Positions 10,508 through 22,217 of a stretch of DNA of 64,000 bases are shown here, in pieces. The notes beneath the pieces are model-generated. The model was not told the origin of the DNA. It was given only the letters and a program-made list of their open reading frames with translations, and searched no databases. Numbering within the stretch: position 1 is the stretch's first letter; each line of letters starts with the position of its first letter. The translations under genes and the position numbers were made by a program. Origin of the DNA: Macrostomum hystrix (Eukaryota; Platyhelminthes; Macrostomidae); assembly GCA_950097015.1 (NCBI GenBank), contig CATNEN010000038.1:13448001-13512000 (forward strand). Direction: 5' to 3'.

Positions 10508-10850
10508 TAGATGCAGTTGGGATGAATTAGATGCAGTTGGGATGAATTAGATGCAGTTGGGATGAATTAGATGCTGTAGGGATGAATTAGATGCTGTAGG
10601 GATGAATAAGATGCAGTAGGGATGAATTAGATGCTGTAGGGATGAATTAGATGCAGTAGGGATGAATTATATGCAGTAGGGATGAATTAGATGCAGTAAG
10701 GATGAATTAGATGCAGTAAGGACGAATTAGTTGCAGTAAGGATGAATTAGATGCAGTTGGGATGAATTAGATGCAGTTGGGATGAATTAGATGCAGTAGG
10801 GATGAATTATATGCATTAGGGATGAATTAGATGCAGTAGATGCAGAATTA
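10508..10850. repeat. Minisatellite, 20 bp unit, about 17 copies
   Basis: Unit GATGCAGTAGGGATGAATTA with GTTGG/GTAGG/GTAAG variants. The right edge decays into shorter GATGCAGTA-type units (10830-10940) before the 49-bp array begins. Confidence 0.93.
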
Positions 10851-10949
10851 TTAGACGCAGTAGATGCAATTAGATGCAGTAGATGCAGTAATAAATGCAA
10901 ATTATTTGACCCAGTAGGTGCAATTAGTTGCAGTAGATGTAGTAGGGAT

Positions 10950-12470
10950 GAATTTCCAAGTGTGCATAATTGTGGCAGTGGTTAGATGTATTAGGGATGA
11001 ATTTCCAAGTGTGCATAATTGTGGCAGTGGTTAGATGTATTAGGGATGAATTTCCAAGTGTGCATAATTGTGGCAGTGGTTAGATGTAGTAGGGATGAAT
11101 TTCCAAGTGTGCATAATTGTGGCAGTGGTTAGATGTATTAGGGATGAATTTCCAAGTGTGCATAATTGTGGCAGTGGTTAGATGTATTAGGGATGAATTT
11201 CCAAGTGTGCATAATTGTGGCAGTAGTTAGATGTAGTAGGGATGAATTTCAAAGTGTGCATAATTGTGGCAGTGGTTAGATGTAGTAGGGATGAATTTCC
11301 AAGTGTGCATAATTGTGGCAGTGGTTAGATGTATTAGGGATGGATTTCCAAGTGTGCATAATTGTGGCAGTGGTTAGATGTATTAGGGATGGATTTCCAA
11401 GTGTGCATAATTGTGGCAGTGGTTAGATGTAGTAGGGATGAATTTCCAAGTGTGCATAATTGTGGCAGTGGTTAGATGTAGTAGGGATGAATTTCCAAGT
11501 GTGCATAATTGTGGCAGTGGTTAGATGTAGTAGGGATGGATTTCCAAGTGTGCATAATTGTGGCAGTGGTTAGATGTATTAGGGATGGATTTCCAAGTGT
11601 GCATAATTGTGGCAGTGGTTAGATGTAGTAGGGATGAATTTCCAAGTGTGCATAATTGTGGCAGTGGTTAGATGTAGTAGGGATGAATTTCCAAGTGTGC
11701 ATAATTGTGGCAGTGGTTAGATGTATTAGGGATGGATTTCCAAGTGTGCATAATTGTGGCAGTGGTTAGATGTAGTAGGGATGAATTTCCAAGTGTGCAT
11801 AATTGTGGCAGTGGTTAGATGTATTAGGGATGGATTTCCAAGTGTGCATAATTGTGGCAGTGGTTAGATGTATTAGGGATGAATTTCCAAGTGTGCATAA
11901 TTGTGGCAGTGGTTAGATGTAGTAGGGATGAATTTCCAAGTGTGCATAATTGTGGCAGTGGTTAGATGTAGTAGGGATGAATTTCCAAGTGTGCATAATT
12001 GTGGCAGTGGTTAGATGTAGTAGGGATGAATTTCCAAGTGTGCATAATTGTGGCAGTGGTTAGATGTATTAGGGATGAATTTCCAAGTGTGCATAATTGT
12101 GGCAGTGGTTAGATGTAGTAGGGATGAATTTCCAAGTGTGCATAATTGTGGCAGTGGTTAGATGTATTAGGGATGAATTTCCAAGTGTGCATAATTGTGG
12201 CAGTGGTTAGATGTAGTAGGGATGAATTTCCAAGTGTGCATAATTGTGGCAGTGGTTAGATGTAGTAGGGATGAATTTCCAAGTGTGCATAATTGTGGCA
12301 GTGGTTAGATGTAGTAGGGATGAATTTCCAAGTGTGCATAATTGTGGCAGTGGTTAGATGTAGTAGGGATGAATTTCCAAGTGTGCATAATTGTGGCAGT
12401 GGTTAGATGTAGTAGGGATGAATTTCCAAGAGTGCATAATTGTGGCAGTGGTTAACATGTAGTATGGATG
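10950..12470. repeat. Minisatellite, 49 bp unit, about 30 copies
   Basis: Unit contains GTGTGCATAATTGTGGCAGT followed by GGTTAGATGTAGTAGGGATG and AATTTCCAA. Three main variants (AGTAGGGATGAA, ATTAGGGATGAA, ATTAGGGATGGA) are interspersed. The second half of the unit is homologous to the 20-bp unit of the adjacent array. Copies are nearly identical over 1.5 kb, implying recent homogenisation. Confidence 0.95.
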
Positions 12471-14066
12471 AATTGTGTAGTTGAGTACGACATTTTAGAT
12501 AGTTGCTGCTACGACTACTTTGATAAAGTTCCATGTTTTTCAAGCTTACTGGTTTAATAGTTACAGGAAAAATTATGAGCATCAACACGAAAAAAGAGAC
12601 GAACCAGAACCGCAGCGGGCATTGATTTTAATCAATGAACTTTAAAACAATGCTTAATTTTTTGCTGTGTAATTAGTTAAGCAAAAACAAAACGAACACC
12701 TTGTAAAAAGTCTAAGCTATCAATTGGGACAATGGGTAGTCTTTATTTTGTTAGAGCGATTATTCCGCTGTTAGTTAATTACTTGGAAGAATATTAAATG
12801 GTTACAAAGCCTGTAGCATCAACAAAAAACTGTAATCAACGAGGGGCTTAGTTATTCTACCGCATGTAGGCTACATAACCGAATATTTCAAGGCATTGGA
12901 TTTAAAAAGCAGTTTTAAACAATTTCTTGCGGGCTATGTGACGTTGATTGAATGCGACAGCGAATTAAAAAATATCAAGTAAAAACGAATGCAACTATAA
13001 AGTAATAGCCAGAAGTTTAAATAGCCAGTTTTGTTGGTTTAACAAACAGAACGGCGGTATGAAAGCAGCAGCAATGCTTGACTATGTAAGTTTCGAATAA
13101 TTATAGTCACATTACCAAATACCAAATACCAGATGCTCATTTGAATGCTTGCGAACTCTTATTATATAAAATGTGATTTAACATTTTAAGTACATTATTT
13201 TCTTGAATAAAAAACTAAGAAAATATCATAACTTTAAACTAAAATCTTATTTTTTATGGCACTGTAAAGAACGTAAAACAAAAAAACAACAAAAAAATAT
13301 AAAACTACAAAAACTACAAAAACAAAATGCGCCGGAAAGGCAAAAACATAGGGAAAAAGTAGACTGAGAAAACTCAAGCACATTCGAAAGACTGGAAGCA
13401 ATAAATCATTAGTAAGGCTGGGGAAAACAAACAACACAGAGAAAAAATAAATAAGCACTATGTTGCTTTGAAGACTACAGTAAACAAAAGTAAAGAATTT
13501 ATCTATGGCGGAAATGTAAATATGTAATATGGCCGATTCATAAACGCAAAACTTGAAGGTTTTACTAGACGCGACAAACTTCTAGCAGGAAGGGACACTT
13601 TATTGACCAAAAAATGGATTTTCACATGACAGAAGCAAATTTGACGAGCTTACCAGTGATAAAGTAAACGTTTAGAGCCAACAGGTCATCGTATATTAGC
13701 AAACAAATCATTGATTTTAGCTATGATTTGATAACACAAAACCATCGAAAACTGGAAAACTAAATTCACTAACTAGGTTTTTTTATGGATTGATCTCTAA
13801 AGAAAAACAATTAATTAATTATGAAAGACTAAATTTAACGAGAAAAAAGGACTATATTATTATGAGTATGCGAAGAAACTTTCATTTTGACTTAATCATA
13901 TTCCGCTAATCTGACAGTAAAAAAACAAAACAAAAAACTACTAATCTAAATGTTTCTGCTATAGCACAGTAACAGCTCAGCAATAACAACAGAATAAACA
14001 TTAACCTGGCAAACGAGTAAATCGTTTAGCAAAACTAGCTATCGTTGTGGACCTAGGTCAAATCAA
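12471..14066. other. AT-rich intergenic region
   Basis: About 1.6 kb of AT-rich sequence with A-runs. Short open frames here (for example 13234-13458 minus, a Phe/Val-rich low-complexity translation) reflect base composition. It contains the expected 3'UTR of the 14067-15593 minus-strand gene. Confidence 0.45.
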
Positions 14067-15593
14067 TCAATCTTCATAGGGATCAGACCTCAGGCGCGCC
14101 AGCTCTTGGCGGCGGGCTTCCAGTCGGCGAAACACACGCGCCTCAACGCCTGAGATAGCTTCGCCATCAATAACCTTTTCATCGCCAGCGATGTCATCAA
14201 AGCAGTCCGACGCAACCACAGCCATCTGAAGCGTAGCCCACAGACTAGTTCGCGCTAACTGAACCTGCTCCAGCAATTCGCCGACAGCCGAAGACACGGC
14301 CCGACTATCACGCTCTTCAAAGGTGCTGCCGCCACAGCTGCCCCCACCACCGCTACGGTTATTCTGGCTCGTGACCTCTTCTTTGCGTCTAGTCTGGCAT
14401 TTGCGAGTAGCTTCGGATAGGCGGTCAAGAGCCGAGTGCACACCAGCAGGCAGGGGGCCATTACGCAGCCTCTCAGCTCGCTGCACCAGCTGTTGCAGTC
14501 GGGCGTGCTCCTGGCAAATGGCCAGCAGTTCACGGTCTTCTTTAACGCCAGTGGCGGCGTGCGGCCTGGCAAGAGGCGGTGGCGACAGAGGCGGTGGTGG
14601 CGGAGCAACACTGGAGGCGCCACCCAGTCGCTTGGTCTGCCAAGCGGCAGCCACACGAACCTCGGCCTGGCGCAGCTCACGGTCCAGTAGGCGACGCAGC
14701 TGTGTCAGCTCAGAAAGCTTTACCGAGCGCTCGGAGTCTGCCTGAGCGGCTCGACTCGTCATAGACAACCGCCGAGCGATACTAGGACTACCAGAGTTAT
14801 TAACGGTCTCCAGGGCAAGCAAACTGCTAGTGCTTGCGAGTGAATTCGAAGGCTGTTGCATTGAAGCCTGCACAAGCTGGTGCTGCTGAACTGAATGCGG
14901 GGCTAACTGGACAAACTGTGTGCGCTGTGGCAACAGGATGTAATTGGACGCCGGATTCAGCACTAGAGCGTGAGGCTGGTGAGTCCGCTGGAGCTGGTGC
15001 TGCATCTGGTGCTGCTGATGTGTCGCCGGGACTAGAGCAACAGCAGCGGCCGCTGAGTTAGAGGCAGCAGAATCAGCGTTTGCCGACTGAAAGCCGTCTG
15101 GATTGCTGGACTGAAGCGTCTGCCAACTAGAATGTTGTTGCTGTTGCTGCTGTTCCAGGGACAGCTGTAAGGGTCGATGTGGAGCCAATTGGTGCAATTG
15201 ATTATGCTGCTGGTGGTTGCGTACAAGTGGTCGAGAGCTTATTTCGTCAACAGCTGACTGTTGCATTGTTAGCAATTCTGCTTGCGATTGCATCAGCATC
15301 GGTGGCAGCTGATCATCCTCTGAGTCGACCAACTTGTTAACAAGGTCACTAATCATGCTGGCAGTGTGCAGTGATGATGACGACATGTAACTGTAGTCGG
15401 CAGCCCCAACCGCATTGGATAAACTTGATGTCAGCTGGTGACTCGCTGGCTCGATGGCATTGGAGCCCATAGCAACAGCAGCAGTCGCAACAGACATCTG
15501 CTGCTGGCCACTAAGGTTGAACAAACAGGACTCAGTTGTGTGGCTGTCCCACAGAGCATTCTGACTGTACAGCAGCTTGTTTGGTGCAGCCAT
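14067..15593 (-). CDS. Gln/Ser-rich protein of 508 residues, single coding exon
   Basis: The start is ATG at 15593-15591, six bases after an acceptor-type CTCTATTCAG on the minus strand, so coding probably begins right after a 5' intron or trans-splice site. The N-terminal half is Gln/Ser/His/Ala-rich with polyQ (QQQQQQQ) and Ala runs, like transcriptional coactivators or RNA-binding adaptors. It contains a short conserved-looking helix (SMISDLVNKLVDSEDDQLPP). The C-terminal half has coiled-coil potential in two blocks (LSELTQLRRLLDRELRQAE; ICQEHARLQQLVQRAERL), separated by a proline-rich stretch, then ends with an acidic segment and EARVFRRLEARRQELARL. No DNA-binding domain is visible. Third-position GC is much higher than in the flanks, supporting coding. 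Family and function are unrecognised. Confidence 0.7.
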   Translation of the reverse strand: MAAPNKLLYSQNALWDSHTTESCLFNLSGQQQMSVATAAVAMGSNAIEPASHQLTSSLSNAVGAADYSYMSSSSLHTASMISDLVNKLVDSEDDQLPPMLMQSQAELLTMQQSAVDEISSRPLVRNHQQHNQLHQLAPHRPLQLSLEQQQQQQHSSWQTLQSSNPDGFQSANADSAASNSAAAAVALVPATHQQHQMQHQLQRTHQPHALVLNPASNYILLPQRTQFVQLAPHSVQQHQLVQASMQQPSNSLASTSSLLALETVNNSGSPSIARRLSMTSRAAQADSERSVKLSELTQLRRLLDRELRQAEVRVAAAWQTKRLGGASSVAPPPPPLSPPPLARPHAATGVKEDRELLAICQEHARLQQLVQRAERLRNGPLPAGVHSALDRLSEATRKCQTRRKEEVTSQNNRSGGGGSCGGSTFEERDSRAVSSAVGELLEQVQLARTSLWATLQMAVVASDCFDDIAGDEKVIDGEAISGVEARVFRRLEARRQELARLRSDPYED

Positions 15594-16376
15594 CTTCTGA
15601 ATAGAGCACAAGAAAAGATAAACTTGTTTGTAAAATTAAATTTGTAAAATAATAAAAAGTTAAGAAGCCCATTATCAATTTTCTTAAAGATTTGTAATAA
15701 AACAAAAATCATGCCTTTAAAGTAAATATAATCCTTTTTTTCTTTGTATGAAATCATAGCTTTATAAGCTAAAAATGTCTGCTATATAAATGTAAATTTT
15801 ATACACACTGGAAGCCTATTCAGATGTAGTAAAAATTAAAACATATGAAAAATAAATAGTATTTATGTTAGGTGTTTACAAATAGTATTTTTGACATTGA
15901 TGAGCTATAGAACTATATACTTGTACTATAAAATTAGGTCTTAAAAACTTTGAACTAAAAATTACATTATATAAATATAACCCCACTGCATTCATGCAAT
16001 CATATTTTTAACAAAAAAACTTCTGAGTCAGCAGAATCAATTCTATCCATTTCACTGATTCCTAAACAATTCACACATTTATACAATACTATAAATATAG
16101 TATATAGTATTGTGTTATATAAACACAAACTTACACATCATTTTCAACATCAAGCAACATAACACTCATTGTTCATTGAAGGTTAACTTTCATGGGTATA
16201 ATTACAAAAGCCCCAAGCCTTATCTCCTTAGTCCTAAGCTAGACATAAAATTTATAATAGTATTGGCTTAAGCTCAAGGACTTTGGTAGGCAAATGCTAA
16301 TGTGTTTTGTCTTTTCTACAACCTACCAAAGTTTTAAAAAGACAATTTTAATAAAATAATATATATATATCTAATA

Positions 16377-16407
<31 letters not shown>

Positions 16408-18931
16408 TTGTATATCAAATCTCAAAGGTTACTTCATTAATAAATAAAATTATGCTTTCAAAAAAAGAATTTAATTTACAAAAATTACAACAAATAAAAG
16501 TTTTTAATCAATAAAAATTTAATACTAAAAAATTGAAGCTTTAAAACTAACTACTAAGACAGAGGCTAAGTGACATTAGAATCTTATATTCATATCATTT
16601 ATAAATGACATTATGTGACCATGTCAGTGACAGCTAGTTCAGTTAGTAATAGTAGTTATTTATTTACTATCAAATCAGACAGTTTAGTTTAAGTCAAGTC
16701 AAGAAGAATGTTTAAAAGGAAGACTATATTAGATCACGATAAGTACCTGACTATGTATATTGAGGCTTAATTAGAATTTGATGTTTTAAACTTGCTTTTG
16801 CAGTTGTCTTTGATTTGAAAATATATATTTACTTACTTTTAACTCTTGTCTTAATATAAAAAATAATTATAAAAACCTATGTTACGAGCAATCTACTGCT
16901 TTGATCTGCTGGCAGAAAAAAAACATGCCCGGACAGATTTGATCGAGCTACTCTAGCATAATACATTAAATTTATTTGAATAAGATAGGCCTGTATTTTG
17001 TTCGCGGAACACGTACCAGCTAAGTCCGGCCCGGACTTAATCAGTTTGCACGTCTTCGAATTAGCGCGCCACTACCAACCAGCTGCGCTGTCCATTAAGA
17101 TAAAAAGCATTGAAACAAAGTGTAGCTTTAAGACATAGAGTTGAGAAACAGAGTCTTGCTGTCTCAAGCAATTAGAGCGCAATATTTTTAATGAGGAGTA
17201 ATTTACTATACTTATAATATTCATTCTTGCATTTTGTTTTCATATACTGAGTATTTTTCTAATCCAAATCCTCAGTGTGCCATTTCCAATCAATGATATC
17301 AATGATATCTGCGACGGGCCGTAGGACCCCAGCCTAAAAAAATTGATAGCTGTGAGGCGGTGCGCAACTAGATACATACACTGTATCTCATCACAATGCA
17401 TAGCTAAATTAAATAAGAGACAACATTATAAAACCAAAGTGGCTTAACTCGATCCCGGGTCCCTGGATAAACCTGATTCCAAGTTAGATGGCGATCAGGC
17501 CCCATTTCCGAGACGCACCCGCCTTAGAGATATTGTGGTAGCTAAGTTAAAGTCTAATTGGCCAAAGGTTAAGATTTGAATTATCATCAGTCTTGAGCAG
17601 TAGTTATACGTAGTTATAGTTTTTGCCTGTTTCGAATCGAATTTATATGTTCAAGAGCCAAAAAGACAAATGAAAAAAATCATGCAAATAATGAAAACTC
17701 AGCGAACAATTCACTTTGACAGCTAAATTTGAAAACTATTAAAAAAGATTTCTCCGAAGTTTTTGATTATATTAGACATCCAAAAAATCCTTAGGATTTG
17801 GTGGTGGGGGCAGCGTGCGCAAAAAGTGAAAACAACAAAAACTTAATTGGTTCAACACATGCGCAACTTTTGGATTCAGTCCAGCCATTCCTATCAGCAA
17901 CACTTGGTAAGCCAATGGTAACAGCAGGGTGGTTTCCTTAGGTCGTCCTGATAACATATTTGGTGCGTACAGAGAGGAAAATTCGCTGAAGAATGTCAGC
18001 TCAAAAACTTATTTTAGAAAAACAGTTCGTGCGGTGTCACATAACAGATTGATTATTACTATTACTTGTTGGGTATAGATCTTCAAGGCACACAAAACAA
18101 AAGTAAAAGAAAACTATAAAAAAGGAAAATGAATTTGGAGCAAAGCAAAGACTACATCCACTTCTGACGGACTCAATCCATTTCTGTCAGACTCCATTTA
18201 CTTTTCAGACTCGATTCACTTGTCAGACCCAGCACGATTATAGTCACGTTATCGATAAGCAGCTAGGGTCATAAAAAGGGCTAGATAGACGAAAGCGAGA
18301 TAGAGCGTGATTATTGAAAACTCATAATTTAGGCAAACAAATAACTGAATAAAATTATAAGTGTTCTATGGCATCAGAAAATGGAATCCAACAAATTAAA
18401 AAATCTAGTAAGTCACACAATTCAAATGTAAGCCTAAAGAAGCAGTTCCGAAAAAAAGTAAAACAAAAATTCAAACATTTTGCCTCGGCTATTATGGAAA
18501 TAAAAAGATAGCGCACTTCGAATTTGAGGGGAAAATGGCTATAATGTGGGATGCAAGCTTTGTGATACAAAAAACTAATAACAGAGCTAGCTGGTCTAGC
18601 CAAACACGAGTGTGGATTTAGATGATCGCTAAAAACGATTTTAAATGTCTGGTTTGATTTCTAGCATAACCACAATAGAGCGCTGGAGATTTCGCAGGCG
18701 CTGGAGATTTCGCAGGAATGTGATTTTTAAAAGACCTTACTAAACGTCCATGACAACGTCCAAATAGAATTGAACCTATTATCCTTTATAAAAACAAGAC
18801 AATAAAACTCAAGCTCGTAAAACACGAATAACGACATAGAATAACAACGTAGAACCAACAGAAAATTTTCTCAACAAAATCGATAAGCAATTCAAGTTCA
18901 GCTCAGCTCAACTGCAAGGCGAAGTTGACAC
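15594..18931. other. Long AT-rich intergenic region
   Basis: About 3.3 kb without a recognisable exon. Contains an (AT)n microsatellite near 16360-16410. Small open frames at 17772-17957 and 18355-18603 (minus) lack coding composition. Some sequence may be UTR or intron of the neighbouring minus-strand genes. Confidence 0.45.
16358..16412. repeat. (AT)n microsatellite
   Basis: Interrupted runs of ATATATATAT over about 55 bp. Confidence 0.85.
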
Positions 18932-21900
18932 TCAGAACTGAAGGCGCAGCAGGTAGCGAATGCGGCACTGCGACTCTTTGTAGATCAGGTACTCGCTTTG
19001 GGAAAAGTGCGAGTCACTCGGACCAATAGGCTTCGGCCTGCCCTGCGGCACCTTCACGACCCTGTTGCCCACCTTCAGGGACGTGTCCTTGCTGGGATCT
19101 GTGCGATGTGGCGGGGACATGAGCTCGCATTGATTTTGTGGACAGCCTTCGGTCTACTCAAGCCAAATGAACGGGAAATTTTATAACACTAAAGAACAGC
19201 CCAAAAACGCCGAAGATTCATAAAAATAGCTAACGCGGTATTTTTGCAGTTGGCGAACAAATTAGATAAAAGCAAAAAATATTACATAATATACTGTGAG
19301 TAATATTCGGAGGGTAAAACCTAGTTATTATCCGACAAAATGTAATAATTGATAGTTCAAACAGCATTTATGCTGCTTAAAATCGATTTAAAAAGAGTGA
19401 AAGTAAATCAATTAAGTATAAAGTACAGTTTCATATAAATCTCTAGAAGTGAGGAGTACCAGGTCCTATTTACTATTTACTCAGCGGCATAGCATTTGAA
19501 AATCAAGCCTTACCTGGCTCGGTGCGACCCTCGGCCAAGATGGAGTCAAATCCGGAGGGAGCGGCGGTGTAGGATGAGTTCCCCTGCTTGATCTTGCAGA
19601 TATTGCCGAGTGCCACTTCGTTCAGGAACATGATGCCGTGGTTGCCAGTGGAGCGGCTAGCTGCGAACAAAGCCAGCAAAGCGAAAGCTTGATCAGACTC
19701 AGAGAACTCACCATGCAGTCAGGTGTGAGTGCGCACACCCAAAAAGCAGACATGAACTCACTGTAACAGGCAGATTTGCCTTGCTCGCTGGCAAAGTAGA
19801 TTCCCCGGCCGACGCGGCCCCCGCTATGCGGCATGATTCGGAGGCCGGACTTCAGAATGGCCGCCACCACAGCCACGTTGGTTCCGTGCCACAGCAGCTT
19901 GCGGTTGTCCAGCTTCGCGTCGCCGGCCTTTATGTGACGTTCCTCCTCGCCTTCGCGGTCCACGCGCCAGGCCTGCAGAATTTTGCCAACGCCGCCAGTC
20001 TCCTTCTGATAGGTCTCAATCACTCTAAACTCCGGTGACTTTGAATCCACTGGCTCCAGCTTGCACTTTAGGCTGGCGTAGTTCACATCCAGTGGGTTCG
20101 GCTTCTTGTCAGAACTCTGCGGAGGTCATGGGTGAAATCGCAATTGATTGTACTGAACTGCGATTTTCGGAAAACTATCAGAAGTGCATCTGCGTCACTG
20201 TCGTGACCCACCTCCTTCAGCAGCGCCACTTCGCTTTCCTTCTGTAGCGCCTGGGCCACCACTATGTCGGACAGCACCAGCAGCATATCCAGCTTCTGCC
20301 GCAGCACCTCTTTGCTTTGAATGATTGGTGGCACCGTTCGGCCAAAGTTGTGCGGCACCACCGTGTAGAAGCGCGACGAAAGCTCGGCCAGCTTGCCGCG
20401 GTTGCTGGCGCCGTCCAGCTCGCGCTCGATCTCCTCCAGCACTTCGAAGCCCTTGGTAATCTGGGCTTTGGACAGCTTGCCAAGGGGCATCTTCTTTACG
20501 TCTGTGACGGGGGATTTTAGTCCATTCTCAATTCTATTTGTTCTACTGCGATTTGCAAATTGTGTAGTATGGGCGATGAATCAGATTGACCTCATAAAAA
20601 AACAACATTTTTACACAGAAGCGCGCTACTTCATTTATAATAAACTTATACTTCAGTTTTTTAGACTGCTGCTGTCACTGAAACACTGACGCACACTATA
20701 GAACACAGTTTCTAAATTTCGAAAACTTTTATGGATGTCAAACCTTGATTATTCAAAAAAAAGTCCTTATAGGTTATGCTACATGGTGGCTAGCCAAGTT
20801 TTGGGAACTGAATATTATATTATTTAAGACAAGTTCCTTCGTTCCACAAAGGACTATGCTCCGAGAATGGCAGCCACGCCTCACCGATCTTAAGCTGCTC
20901 CATGGCATTCCGAAACATATCGCTGCTGAAAATGAGGTCCAATAGCTTCTGTGTCTGCTCATCCAGCTTCGACGGCTCGAAGACGGCTGCATTTGCGGAT
21001 TTGCCAGCCTTCTAAAAGTGCAAATAAAATATAGTAAGAACTAGTCTCGGGTCTTCATATCCACTAGAGCTAAACCAAATGGGAGAGGACACTGCCGGAT
21101 AACCATAAAAATAGCATTTCAGATTAGATCATGTAAGGTTCGAGAGATACTGGGAATTTTATGTTTGATGATTTGACAATAGACATTTGATGGTGACAGA
21201 GGAGTTTTGGCGAATGCACTCACTAACAGCGCCACCTTCTTGTCCGCATCGTCATCATCATCGTCATAGGACATCTCCAGCAGGGTGTACTTTCCCTTGC
21301 AGGGCGTGAAGCTGGTCCTGTCAGCCCACTTGTTTTTGGTCTTGTCCGAGAACTTTTTCTCGAATGCAGCGATAGCTTTCTCCGCACTGCCGAATCGAGT
21401 CATGTTGTTCTGACCGGACTCGCCTACTCGGCCCCAACGGTTCCAGCAGAAGAAGTCCGAGCCACCTTCCAGCACCTGGATCACGTAGAACTTGTTGTTG
21501 TTTTGTCCGATGTTCGTCTGGTTTAGCATGGCGTCATAGTCTTTATGCACCTGCAGAGTTCAACAATGAGCATTTCAGTGTCATTTAATAAATATTAAAT
21601 GTCAGTAGAAAGACCACTAGGACGCATCAAATACGCACATCTTTCTGTATCTGTATCTGTATCTGTATTCTGTATACGCACATCTTCCGCACATTCAACG
21701 ATTCTCGTCGTAATGTTTGTTATACTTGTGACCAGGGTCTGCGACAAGAATCCCTAAGGACACGACAATACAGACTCGAGCGGCTTTGAAAGTTAGTTCA
21801 TCGTAAAGGGCGGAAAATATTTATTCATATGGTGGACTTTCACGAAAATCGGTCATTCGGTTTCTGAGCTATCGTGAAGTAGGCAGTAGGTATTTGAAAT

Positions 21901-22217
21901 ACCCCTATACTGTTTTATACTGTTATTGGATTCTAGTTGTGAAGCATTTTAGCAGGGTTTAAAGGTTGGCAGCACAATAAATGAATGAGATTTCGCACCT
22001 TGTATGTGCCAGCGCCAGGAACATAAGAATCCACTTTAATATTGACTGCCTTAGAGGTGCCCGCTGGGCTGGTAGCAGCCACCTTCTTGGCCACAGACAG
22101 AGCTTTCTGCAGTGTGCTCTTCTTCTCTAGGGCCGGCTTGGCAGTCTCCTCAGCTGCCTTGGCCTTTTTGGCTCCCTTACCAGCTGGCTTTGCTGCTGCC
22201 TTGCGCTTCGGTGGCAT
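18932..22217 (-). CDS. PARP3: Poly(ADP-ribose) polymerase 3, seven exons
   Basis: Nuclear mono-ADP-ribosyltransferase of the DNA break response, using NAD+. Exons (minus): 22217-21999, 21550-21236 (or 21224), 21011-20885, 20501-20212, 20116-19762, 19660-19514, 19098-18932. All junctions keep frame and total about 539 residues (human PARP3, 533). Order: Lys/Ala-rich N-terminus (MPPKRKAAAK), WGR domain in exon 2 (FYVIQVLEGG, CWNRWGRVGESGQN, FSDKTKNKWADR), helical regulatory domain in exons 3-4 (MPLGKLSKAQITKGFEVL), then the ART catalytic domain. The H-Y-E triad is intact: His in LLWHGTN (about 394), Tyr in RGIYFASE (about 424), Glu in QSEYLIY (about 520). NRKLLWHGTNVAVVAAILKS and RIMPHSGGRVGRGIYFASE point to PARP3 over PARP1/2, as does the lack of zinc fingers. 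The exon 2 donor is ambiguous: AAG|GTGGCG or TTA|GTGAGT, 12 nt apart. Confidence 0.95.

Noticed and set aside
10508-12470. Possible CRISPR array
   Set aside because: Repeats are contiguous with no unique spacers, no cas genes are present, and the genome is eukaryotic.
13234-13458. Hydrophobic 74-codon minus frame as a membrane peptide gene
   Set aside because: The Phe/Val/Leu-rich translation comes from A-rich plus-strand DNA; no start context, splice signal or coding bias.
14255-14745. Overlapping frames within the Gln-rich gene on both strands
   Set aside because: GC-rich codon use of the real minus-strand frame leaves other frames open; they lack independent evidence.
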